Shown: piece after piece, positions 41,001 to 53,000 of the stretch
How the letters are laid out: each line of letters opens with the position of its first letter
Position numbering within the stretch: the stretch's first letter is position 1
DNA from: Rebecca billardiae RCC1528
Taxonomy: Eukaryota > Haptophyta
DNA: 64,000 bases
Direction: 5' to 3'
Assembly: GCA_965240325.2 (NCBI GenBank)
Contig: OZ251242.1
Span: forward strand, 1 to 64,000
Position numbers and translations under genes: made by a program
The notes under the pieces: model-generated
The model's input: only the letters and a program-made list of their open reading frames with translations
Told to the model about the DNA's origin: nothing
Database searches by the model: none

Positions 41001-44000
41001 GCCTTCGCCGCCACCATCGCCACCACCCTCGCCGCCGCCCTCGCCACCTCCGCCCAGCCCTCCGCCGAGCCCACCGCCAAGCCCGCCGCCGAGCCCGCCG
41101 CCCTCCCCGCCCCCGAGCCCGCCCCCGAGCCCGCCACCGTCACCGCCGCCGAGTCCGCCGCCGAGCCCGCCGCCCAGCCCACCGCCGGCCCCGCCGCCCT
41201 CTCCGCCACCTAGCCCGCCGCCTTCACCGCCGCCGTCGCCGCCCCCGTCTCCGCCGCCTAGCCCGCCACCCAGCCCACCGCCGTCGCCACCGCCAAGCCC
41301 GCCGCCAAGCCCGCCCCCTAGCCCACCTCCATCGCCGCCCCCGCCCAGCCCGCCGCCGAGCCCCCCGCCTTCGCCGCCGCCGAGCCCGCCGCCAAGCCCG
41401 CCGCCGTCTCCGCCCCCGTCGCCACCGCCAAGCCCTCCGCCGAGCCCGCCGCCGTCCCCACCGCCATTCCCGCCGCCGTCGCCGCCACCATCACCGCCGC
41501 CCAGCCCGCCGCCCAGTCCGCCCCCGGCGCCGCCGCCCTCGCCGCCACCATCGCCACCGCCATCACCGCCGCCGTCGCCGCCGCCGCCGAGCCCGCCGCC
41601 CAGCCCGCCGCCGAGCCCGCCACCGTCGCCGCCGCCGAGTCCGCCGCCGAGTCCGCCGCCATCGCCGCCTCCTGTGCCGCCACCGTCGCCGCCGCCAAGC
41701 CCACCACCCAGCCCACCGCCGAGCCCACCGCCAAGCCCGCCGCCCAGCCCACCACCCAGCCCGCCACCGTCGCCGCCGCCACCCAGCCCACCGCCCAGCC
41801 CTCCGCCATCGCCTCCACCGAGCCCGCCTCCTAGCCCGCCGCCGTCACCACCGCCGTCGCCGCCACCCTCACCACCGCCCTCGCCGCCGCCGAGCCCGCC
41901 GCCGAGCCCGCCGCCCGCGCCGCCGCCATCGCCGCCGCCGTCACCACCACCTTCGCCGCCGCCCTCACCACCTCCGCCGAGCCCGCCGCCGAGCCCGCCG
42001 CCGAGCCCGCCGCCGAGCCCGCCGCCGAGCCCGCCGCCGAGCCCGCCGCCGTCACCGCCACCGTCGCCGCCGCCCTCGCCGCCGCCGAGCCCACCGCCCA
42101 GCCCGCCACCCAGCCCGCCGCCGAGCCCGCCGCCGAGCCCACCGCCAAGCCCGCCGCCGTCGCCGCCACCACCCAGCCCACCGCCCAGCCCTCCGCCCTC
42201 ACCGCCGCCGAGCCCGCCCCCGAGCCCGCCGCCGTCGCCGCCGCCATCGCCTCCGCCGAGCCCCCCGCCTTCGCCGCCGCCTTCCCCGCCGCCATCGCCG
42301 CCACCGGCGCCGCCGCCATCGCCGCCTCCGAGCCCGCCACCGTCCCCGCCGCCATCTCCGCCGCCGCCGAGCCCACCGCCGAGCCCACCACCGAGCCCGC
42401 CGCCGAGCCCGCCACCGTCTCCACCTCCGAGCCCGCCGCCAAGCCCGCCGCCGAGCCCGCCGCCTTCGCCCCCGCCCAGCCCGCCCCCAAGCCCTCCGCC
42501 ATCGCCGCCGCCGAGCCCACCGCCGAGCCCACCGCCCAGCCCGCCTCCGTCACCGCCGCCGCCCAGCCCACCGCCCAGCCCACCGCCCAGTCCACCGCCA
42601 TCCCCGCCTCCGTCGCCTCCACCATCGCCACCGCCGTCCCCGCCGCCGTCGCCACCTCCGTCGCCTCCACCGAGCCCGCCACCCAGCCCGCCCCCGGCGC
42701 CGCCGCCCTCGCCGCCGCCGAGCCCGCCGCCGTCACCTCCGCCGTCGCCGCCCCCGCCGAGCCCGCCACCGAGCCCGCCGCCTTCGCCGCCCCCGTCGCC
42801 ACCACCATCGCCCCCGCCCAGCCCGCCGCCCAGCCCTCCGCCATCGCCACCGCCCAGCCCGCCGCCCAGCCCGCCGCCCAGCCCTCCGCCATCGCCACCG
42901 CCCAGCCCGCCGCCCAGCCCGCCGCCCAGCCCGCCGCCCAGCCCGCCGCCCCCCAGCCCACCGCCCAGTCCTCCGCCGTCACCGCCGCCGAGCCCGCCCC
43001 CGAGCCCGCCGCCGTCGCCGCCGCCATCGCCTCCGCCGAGCCCTCCGCCTTCGCCGCCGCCTTCCCCACCGCCATCGCCGCCACCGGCGCCGCCGCCATC
43101 GCCGCCTCCGTCACCGCCACCGTCTCCGCCGCCATCTCCGCCGCCGCCGAGCCCCCCGCCGAGCCCACCACCGAGCCCGCCGCCGAACCCGCCACCGTCT
43201 CCACCTCCGAGCCCGCCGCCAAGCCCGCCGCCGAGCCCGCCGCCTTCGCCCCCGCCCAGCCCGCCCCCAAGCCCTCCGCCATCGCCACCGCCGAGCCCAC
43301 CGCCGAGCCCACCGCCCAGCCCGCCTCCGTCACCGCCGCCGCCCAGCCCACCGCCCAGTCCACCGCCCAGTCCACCGCCATCCCCGCCTCCGTCGCCTCC
43401 ACCATCGCCACCGCCGTCCCCGCCGCCGTCGCCACCTCCGTCGCCTCCACCGAGCCCGCCACCCAGCCCGCCCCCGGCGCCGCCGCCCTCGCCGCCGCCG
43501 AGCCCGCCGCCGTCACCTCCGCCGTCGCCGCCCCCGCCGAGCCCGCCACCGAGCCCGCCGCCGAGCCCGCCACCGAGCCCGCCGCCCAGCCCGCCGCCGA
43601 GCCCGCCGCCGTCACCGCCACCGTCGCCGCCGCCCTCGCCGCCGCCGAGCCCGCCGCCCAGCCCGCCACCCAGCCCGCCGCCCAGCCCGCCGCCCAGCCC
43701 GCCGCCCAGCCCGCCGCCGTCGCCGCCACCCCCCAGCCCACCGCCCAGCCCTCCGCCGTCACCGCCGCCGAGCCCGCCCCCGAGCCCGCCGCCGTCGCCG
43801 CCGCCATCGCCTCCGCCGAGCCCGCCGCCTTCGCCGCCGCCTTCCCCGCCGCCATCGCCGCCACCGGCGCCGCCGCCATCGCCGCCTCCGAGCCCGCCAC
43901 CGTCCCCGCCGCCATCTCCGCCGCCGCCGAGCCCACCGCCGAGCCCACCACCGAGCCCGCCGCCGAGCCCGCCACCGTCTCCACCTCCGAGCCCGCCGCC

Positions 44001-47000
44001 AAGCCCGCCGCCGAGCCCGCCGCCTTCGCCCCCGCCCAGCCCGCCCCCAAGCCCTCCGCCATCGCCACCGCCGAGCCCACCGCCGAGCCCACCGCCCAGC
44101 CCGCCTCCGTCACCGCCGCCGCCCAGCCCACCGCCCAGCCCACCACCCAGTCCACCGCCATCCCCGCCTCCGTCGCCTCCACCATCGCCACCGCCGTCCC
44201 CGCCGCCATCGCCACCACCGTCGCCTCCACCGAGCCCGCCACCCAGCCCGCCCCCGGCGCCGCCGCCCTCGCCGCCGCCGAGCCCGCCGCCGTCACCTCC
44301 GCCGTCGCCGCCCCCGCCGAGCCCGCCACCGAGCCCGCCGCCGAGCCCGCCACCGAGCCCGCCGCCCAGCCCGCCGCCGAGCCCGCCGCCGTCACCGCCA
44401 CCGTCGCCGCCGCCCTCGCCGCCGCCGAGCCCGCCGCCCAGCCCGCCACCCAGCCCGCCGCCCAGCCCGCCGCCCAGCCCGCCGCCCAGCCCGCCGCCCA
44501 GCCCGCCGCCCCCCAGCCCACCGCCCAGCCCTCCGCCATCACCGCCACCGAGCCCGCCTCCGAGCCCGCCGCCGTCACCACCACCGTCGCCGCCACCCTC
44601 ACCACCGCCCTCGCCGCCGCCGAGCCCGCCGCCGAGCCCGCCGCCCGCGCCACCGCCATCGCCGCCGCCGTCACCACCACCTTCGCCGCCGCCCTCACCA
44701 CCTCCGCCCAGCCCTCCGCCGAGCCCGCCGCCGAGCCCGCCACCGAGCCCGCCGCCGAGCCCGCCGCCGAGCCCGCCGCCGTCACCGCCACCGTCGCCGC
44801 CGCCCTCGCCGCCGCCGAGCCCGCCGCCCAGCCCTCCGCCATCGCCACCGCCCAGCCCGCCGCCCAGCCCGCCGCCGAGCCCGCCGCCCAGCCCGCCACC
44901 ACCCAGCCCACCGCCCAGCCCTCCGCCTTCGCCGCCGCCGAGCCCGCCCCCGAGCCCGCCGCCGTCGCCGCCGCCATCGCCTCCGCCGAGCCCCCCGCCT
45001 TCGCCGCCGCCTTCCCCGCCGCCATCGCCGCCACCGGCGCCGCCGCCATCGCCGCCTCCGAGCCCGCCACCGTCCCCGCCGCCATCTCCGCCGCCGCCGA
45101 GCCCACCGCCGAGCCCACCACCGAGCCCGCCGCCGAGCCCGCCACCGTCTCCACCTCCGAGCCCGCCGCCAAGCCCGCCGCCGAGCCCGCCGCCTTCGCC
45201 CCCGCCCAGCCCGCCCCCAAGCCCTCCGCCATCGCCGCCGCCGAGCCCACCGCCGAGCCCACCGCCCAGCCCGCCTCCGTCACCGCCGCCGCCCAGCCCA
45301 CCGCCCAGCCCACCGCCCAGTCCACCGCCATCCCCGCCTCCGTCGCCTCCACCATCGCCACCGCCGTCCCCGCCGCCGTCGCCACCTCCGTCGCCTCCAC
45401 CGAGCCCGCCACCCAGCCCGCCCCCGGCGCCGCCGCCCTCGCCGCCGCCGAGCCCGCCGCCGTCACCTCCGCCGTCGCCGCCCCCGCCGAGCCCGCCACC
45501 GAGCCCGCCGCCTTCGCCGCCCCCGTCGCCACCACCATCGCCCCCGCCCAGCCCGCCGCCCAGCCCTCCGCCATCGCCACCGCCCAGCCCGCCGCCCAGC
45601 CCGCCGCCCAGCCCTCCGCCATCGCCACCGCCCAGCCCGCCGCCCAGCCCGCCGCCCAGCCCGCCGCCCAGCCCGCCGCCCCCCAGCCCACCGCCCAGTC
45701 CTCCGCCGTCACCGCCGCCGAGCCCGCCCCCGAGCCCGCCGCCGTCGCCGCCGCCATCGCCTCCGCCGAGCCCTCCGCCTTCGCCGCCGCCTTCCCCACC
45801 GCCATCGCCGCCACCGGCGCCGCCGCCATCGCCGCCTCCGTCACCGCCACCGTCTCCGCCGCCATCTCCGCCGCCGCCGAGCCCCCCGCCGAGCCCACCA
45901 CCGAGCCCGCCGCCGAGCCCGCCACCGTCTCCACCTCCGAGCCCGCCGCCAAGCCCGCCGCCGAGCCCGCCGCCTTCGCCCCCGCCCAGCCCGCCCCCAA
46001 GCCCTCCGCCATCGCCACCGCCGAGCCCACCGCCGAGCCCACCGCCCAGCCCGCCTCCGTCACCGCCGCCGCCCAGCCCACCGCCCAGCCCACCGCCCAG
46101 TCCACCGCCATCCCCGCCTCCGTCGCCTCCACCATCGCCACCGCCGTCCCCGCCGCCGTCGCCACCTCCGTCGCCTCCACCGAGCCCGCCACCCAGCCCG
46201 CCCCCGGCGCCGCCGCCCTCGCCGCCGCCGAGCCCGCCTCCGTCACCTCCGCCGTCGCCGCCCCCGCCGAGCCCGCCACCGAGCCCGCCGCCGAGCCCGC
46301 CACCGAGCCCGCCGCCCAGCCCGCCGCCCAGCCCGCCACCATCGCCGCCACCGTCGCCGCCACCGTCTCCACCGCCGAGCCCGCCGCCCAGCCCTCCGCC
46401 ATCTCCACCGCCCAGCCCGCCACCCAGCCCGCCGCCCAGCCCGCCGCCCAGCCCGCCGCCCCCCAGCCCACCGCCCAGCCCTCCGCCATCACCGCCACCG
46501 AGCCCGCCTCCGAGCCCCCCGCCGTCACCACCGCCGTCGCGGCCACCCTCACCACCGCCCTCGCCGCCGCCGAGCCCGCCGCCGAGCCCGCCGCCCGCGC
46601 CGCCGCCATCGCCGCCGCCGTCACCACCACCTTCGCCGCCGCCCTCACCACCTCCGCCCAGCCCTCCGCCGAGCCCGCCGCCGAGCCCGCCACCGAGCCC
46701 GCCGCCGAGCCCGCCGCCGAGCCCGCCGCCGTCGCCGCCACCGTCGCCGCCGCCCTCGCCGCCGCCGAGCCCGCCGCCCAGCCCTCCGCCATCGCCACCG
46801 CCCAGCCCGCCGCCCAGCCCGCCGCCGAGCCCGCCGCCCAGCCCGCCACCACCCAGCCCACCGCCCAGCCCTCCGCCTTCGCCGCCGCCAAGCCCGCCCC
46901 CGAGCCCGCCGCCATCGCCACCGCCGTCACCGCCGCCATCTCCGCCGCCGAGCCCGCCGCCCAGCCCGCCGCCGAGCCCGCCGCCCGCGCCGCCGCCATC

Positions 47001-50000
47001 GCCGCCACCGAGCCCACCACCGTCACCTCCGCCGTCGCCGCCCCCGCCGAGCCCACCACCGAGCCCTCCGCCGTCACCGCCGCCAAGCCCGCCGCCATCG
47101 CCGCCGCCGAGCCCGCCGCCCAAACCGCCGCCGAGCCCGCCTCCGAGCCCGCCCCCGAGCCCGCCGCCGTCGCCGCCACCATCGCCGCCACCTTCGCCAC
47201 CGCCGAGCCCGCCGCCCAGCCCTCCGCCATCACCACCGCCCAGCCCGCCGCCCAGCCCGCCGCCCAGCCCGCCGCCGTCGCCGCCGCCGCCCAGCCCACC
47301 GCCCAGCCCTCCGCCATCGCCGCCGCCGAGCCCGCCGCCGAGCCCGCCGCCATCACCACCGCCGTCACCGCCGCCATCTCCGCCGCCGAGCCCGCCGCCC
47401 AGCCCGCCGCCGAGCCCGCCGCCCGCGCCGCCACCATCGCCGCCACCGAGCCCACCACCGTCACCTCCGCCGTCGCCGCCCCCGCCGAGCCCACCACCGA
47501 GCCCTCCGCCGTCACCGCCGCCAAGCCCGCCGCCATCGCCGCCGCCGAGCCCGCCGCCCCAACCGCCGCCGAGCCCGCCGCCAAGCCCGCCTCCGAGCCC
47601 GCCGCCATCGCCGCCACCATCGCCGCCACCTTCGCCACCGCCTAGCCCGCCGCCCAGCCCGCCGCCGCGGCCGCCACCGTCGCCGCCACCGAGCCCGCCG
47701 CCCTCGCCGCCGCCCTCGCCGCCGCCGCCGAGCCCGCCGCCGAGCCCGCCGCCATCGCCGCCGCCGAGCCCGCCGCCGAGCCCGCCGCCTTCGCCGCCGC
47801 CGTCACCGCCCCCATCGCCGCCGCCGAGCCCGCCGCCGAGCCCGCCGCCGAGCCCGCCGCCCGCGCCGCCGCCATCGCCGCCACCGTCACCGCCACCGTC
47901 GCCGCCGCCATCTCCGCCTCCACCGAGCCCACCGCCAAGCCCACCACCGAGCCCGCCGCCGAGCCCGCCGCCGTCTCCACCTCCGAGCCCGCCGCCGAGC
48001 CCGCCACCGAGCCCGCCGCCTTCGCCTCCGCCCAGCCCGCCCCCCAGCCCTCCGCCATCGCCACCGCCGAGCCCACCGCCGAGCCCGCCGCCCAGCCCGC
48101 CTCCGTCACCGCCGCCGCCCAGCCCACCGCCCAGCCCACCGCCCAGTCCACCGCCATCCCCGCCCCCGTCGCCTCCACCGTCGCCTCCGCCGTCGCCGCC
48201 GCCGTTGCCACCTCCGTCGCCTCCACCGAGCCCGCCACCCAGCCCGCCCCCGGCGCCGCCGCCCTCTCCGCCACCGAGCCCGCCTCCGTCGCCTCCGCCG
48301 TCGCCGCCCCCTCCCAGCCCGCCACCGAGCCCGCCGCCGAGCCCGCCGCCAAGTCCCCCGCCATCCCCACCGCCCAGCCCGCCGCCGTCGCCGCCACCAT
48401 CGCCGCCACCTTCGCCACCGCCGAGCCCGCCGCCCAGCCCTCCGCCATCGCCACCGCCAAGCCCGCCGCCGAGCCCGCCGCCCAGCCCGCCGCCGTCGCC
48501 GCCGCCGCCCAGCCCACCGCCCAGCCCTCCGCCATCACCGCCGCCGAGCCCGCCGCCTTCCCCGCCACCTTCCCCGCCGCCGTCGCCGCCACCGTCGCCG
48601 CCGCCCTCGCCGCCGCCGAGCCCGCCGCCCAGCCCTCCGCCATCGCCGCCGCCTAGCCCGCCGCCCAGCCCGCCGCCGAGCCCGCCGCCCGCGCCGCCGC
48701 CATCGCCGCCACCGTCACCGCCACCTTCGCCGCCGCCATCTCCGCCGCCGCCGAGCCCTCCGCCGAGCCCGCCGCCAAGCCCGCCACCGAGCCCACCACC
48801 GTCTCCGCCTCCGAGCCCGCCGCCATCGCCCCCTCCATCGCCGCCGCCGAGCCCGCCGCCGAGCCCGCCGCCCAGCCCACCGCCGTCGCCCCCGCCCAGC
48901 CCGCCGCCCAGCCCTCCGCCCAGCCCGCCTCCTTCACCGCCGCCGCCCAGCCCGCCGCCCAGCCCACCGCCCAGTCCACCGCCGTCGCCGCCGCCTTCGC
49001 CTCCGCCGTCGCCACCGCCGTCTCCGCCGCCGTTGCCACCGCCATCGCCGCCGCCCAGCCCGCCGCCCAGCCCGCCGCCGGCTCCGCCGCCCTCGCCGCC
49101 GCCGAGTCCGCCGCCGTCGCCGCCGCCGTCGCCGCCCCCGCCCAGCCCGCCACCGAGCCCGCCGCCCTCGCCGCCACCGAGTCCGCCGCCGAGCCCACCG
49201 CCGAGCCCGCCGCCATCGCCGCCACCATCGCCGCCACCTACGCCCCCGCCAAGCCCGCCGCCCTCGCCTCCGCCGTCGCCGCCACCTTCGCCCCCGCCCA
49301 GCCCGCCGCCGAGCCCACCGCCGCTGCCTCCGCCGAGCCCGCCGCCAAGCCCGCCGCCCAGCCCGCCGCCGTCGCCGCCGCCGCCCAGCCCACCGCCCAG
49401 CCCCCCGCCATCGCCGCCGCCGAGCCCGCCGCCGAGCCCGCCGCCGTTGCCACCGCCGTCACCGCCGCCATCTCCGCCGCCGAGCCCACCGCCGAGTCCG
49501 CCGCCGAGCCCGCCGCCCGCGCCGCCGCCATCGCCGCCACCATCACCGCCGCCGAGCCCACCGCCATCTCCGCCGCCTCCGAGCCCTCCGCCGAGCCCGC
49601 CGCCAAGCCCGCCGCCGAGCCCTCCACCGTTGCCGCCTCCGAGCCCGCCGCCATCGCCCCCGCCGTCGCCCCCGCCAAGCCCGCCACCGAGCCCGCCGCC
49701 GTCACCGCCGCCGAGCCCGCCCCCGCCCAGCCCACCACCGAGCCCACCGCCATCACCGCCACCGAGCCCGCCCCCGCGCCCGCCGCCGTCGCCGCCGCCG
49801 TCGCCACCGCCGAGACCTCCGCCATCTCCGCCGCCGAGCCCACCGCCGAGTCCGCCGCCGGCGCCGCCGCCCTCGCCTCCGCCGAGCCCACCGCCGTCAC
49901 CTCCGCCGTCGCCGCCCCCGCCCAGTCCGCCTCCGAGCCCGCCGCCGAGCCCGCCGCCTAGCCCACCGCCGAGCCCGCCGCCGAGCCCGCCACCGTCGCC

Positions 50001-53000
50001 GCCACCGTCGCCGCCACCGTCGCCGCCGCCCAGCCCGCCGCCCAGCCCGCCGCCTTCGCCACCGCCGAGCCCGCCGCCCAGCCCACCGCCCAGCCCGCCG
50101 CCGTCGCCGCCGCCACCCAGCCCACCACCCAGTCCACCGCCCTCGCCGCCGCCGAGTCCGCCGCCCAGCCCACCGCCGTCGCCGCCGCCGTCCCCGCCGC
50201 CCTCTCCGCCGCCGAGCCCGCCGCCCAGCCCGCCGCCCTCTCCGCCGCCGAGCCCACCCCCGAGCCCACCGCCGTCGCCACCGCCGGCGTCTCCGCCGCG
50301 CCCCCCACCGAGCCCGCCGCCGTCCCCTCCGCCGTCGCCGCCGCCGCCCTCCCCGCCGCCCTCGCCGCCACCAGCACCACCGCCCAGCCCGCCGCCCAGC
50401 CCGCCGCCCTCTCCGCCGCCGAGCCCGCCGCCGAGCCCACCGCCGTCGCCGCCGCCCAGCCCGCCTCCTTCGCCGCCGCCCTCCCCGCCGCCGCCCAGCC
50501 CGCCGCCAAGCCCGCCGCCGTCGCCCCCGCCGTCGCCGCCGCCGTCGCCGCCACCGCCATCGCCACCGCCCAGCCCGCCGCCCTCTCCGCCGCCGAGCCC
50601 ACCGCCAAGCCCACCGCCGTCGCCCCCGCCCAGCCCGCCGCCCTCGCCGCCGCCCTCCCCGCCGCCGCCCAGTCCGCCGCCAAGCCCGCCGCCGTCGCCC
50701 CCGCCGTCGCCGCCGCCGTCGCCGCCACCGCCATCGCCACCGCCAAGCCCGCCGCCAAGCCCGCCGCCGTCGCCTCCGCCGTCGCCCCCGCCCGGCCCGC
50801 CGCCGAGCCCGCCGCCGGGACCGCCGCCCTCGCCGCCGCCGAGCCCGCCGCCCTCGCCGCCGCCCTCGCCGCCACCTTCGCCGCCGCCCCCGTCCCCGCC
50901 GCCATCCCCACCGCCCAGCCCGCCGCCGTCGCCCCCGCCAAGCCCGCCACCCAGTCCACCACCAAGCCCGCCGCCAGTGCCTCCGCCCTCGCCGCCGCCG
51001 AGCCCGCCCCCGTCGCCACCGCCCTCGCCGCCGCCGCCTAGTCCGCCGCCCAGCCCTCCGCCCTTGCCGCCGCCGTCGCCGCCGCCGAGCCCGCCGCCGC
51101 GTCCGCCGCCGTCCCCGCCGCCGTCGCCCCCGCCATCGCCGCCCCCAGCCCCGCCGCCGAGCCCGCCGCCGAGCCCGCCGCCCTCGCCGCCGCCGAGCCC
51201 GCCGCCGAGCCCGCCGCCGAGCCCCCCGCCGAGCCCGCCGCCAAGCCCACCACCGAGCCCGCCGCCGAGCCCGCCGCCACGCCCACCGCCTCTGCCGCCG
51301 CCTTCGCCGCCGCCCAGCCCGCCGCCGTCGCCGCCGCCTTCGCCGCCGCCGCCAAGCCCGCCGCCGAGCCCGCCGCCGAGCCCACCGCCAAGCCCACCAC
51401 CGTCGCCGCCGCCATCGCCGCCGCCGAGCCCGCCACCAAGCCCGCCACCCAAGCCGCCGCCGAGCCCGCCGCCCGCGCCACCGCCGAGCCCACCGCCCAG
51501 CCCGCCGCCAGCGCCACCGCCGTCGCCGCCACCGAGTCCGCCGCCCAGACCGCCGCCCAGCCCGCCTCCGGAGCCGCCCCCTTCTCCGCCTCCAAGCCCA
51601 CCGCCGTTGCCTCCGCCGTCGCCGCCGCCGCCGAGCCCGCCGCCGAGCCCGCCCCCGAGCCCGCCGCCGTCGCCGCCGCCGTCCCCGCCGCCCTCGCCGC
51701 CACCGACCTTGCCACCCAGCCCGCCGCCTTCGCCGCCGCCCAGCCCGCCGCCGAGCCCGCCGCCGAGCCCCCCGCCGAGCCCGCCGCCAAGCCCACCACC
51801 GAGCCCGCCGCCGAGCCCGCCGCCAAGCCCACCGCCGCTGCCGCCGCCTTCGCCGCCGCCCAGCCCGCCGCCATCGCCCCCGCCCTCTCCACCGCCGCCC
51901 AGCCCGCCACCGAGCCCGCCGCCGAGCCTACCACCAAGCCCGCCGCCGTCGCCACCGCCAAGCCCGCCGCCAAGCTCTCCGCCTTCGCCGCCGCCGTCCC
52001 CTCCGCCGAGCCCTCCGCCCACGCCGCCTCCGAGCCCGCCGCCCAGCCCGCCGCCGACGCCGCCGCCATCCCCGCCTCCACTTCCGCCGCCCAGCCCGCC
52101 GCCGAGCCCGCCGCCGGCGCTGCCACCCTCGCCACCACCGAGCCCGCCGCCGTCGCCGCCGCCCTCTCCGCCGCCGCCGAGCCCGCCACCGAGCCCGCCG
52201 CCAAGCCCGCCGCCTTCACCGCCACCGTTGCCGCCGCCGAGCCCGCCACCGAGCCCGCCACCAAGCCCGCCGCCGAGCCCGCCGCCGAGCCCGCCGCCTT
52301 CGCCGCCACCCAGCCCGCCACCTTCGCCACCGCCGTCGCCCCCGCCGCCGAGCCCACCGCCGAGCCCGCCTCCGAGCCCGCCGCCATCGCCACCGCCGAG
52401 CCCGCCCCCGAGCCCTCCGCCGAGCCCTCCGCCGAGCCCGCCACCCTCGCCACCGCCGAGCCCGCCGCCGTCGCCGCCGCCCAGCCCACCACCGAGCCCG
52501 CCACCGGCGCCGCCGCCGTCACCGCCCCCGAGCCCGCCCCCGAGCCCGCCGCCAGCGCCGCCGCCTTCGCCGCCCCCCTCGCCACCTCCGAGCCCGCCAC
52601 CGTCCCCCCCGCCTTCGCCGCCGCCTCCGAGCCCGCCGCCCAGCCCGCCGCCCAGCCCGCCGCCCTCGCCCCCGCCAAACCCACCGCCCAGCCCGCCGCC
52701 GAGCCCGCCACCGAGCCCGCCCCCAAGCCCACCGCCGAGCCCGCCGCCGACGCCACCGCCGAGCCCGCCGCCATCGCCGCCGCCCTCGCCTCCACCGCCG
52801 AGCCCACCCCCGAGCCCGCCGCCATCGCCGCCGCCATCGCCACCGCCGAGCCCGCCGCCGAGCCCGCCGCCGAGCCCGCCGCCGAGTCCGCCACCCTCGC
52901 CACCGCCGAGCCCGCCGCCATCACCGCCGCCAAGCCCACCACCCAGCCCGCCACCGGTGCCGCCGCCATCGCCGCCACCGTGGCCCCCGCCGAGCCCGCC

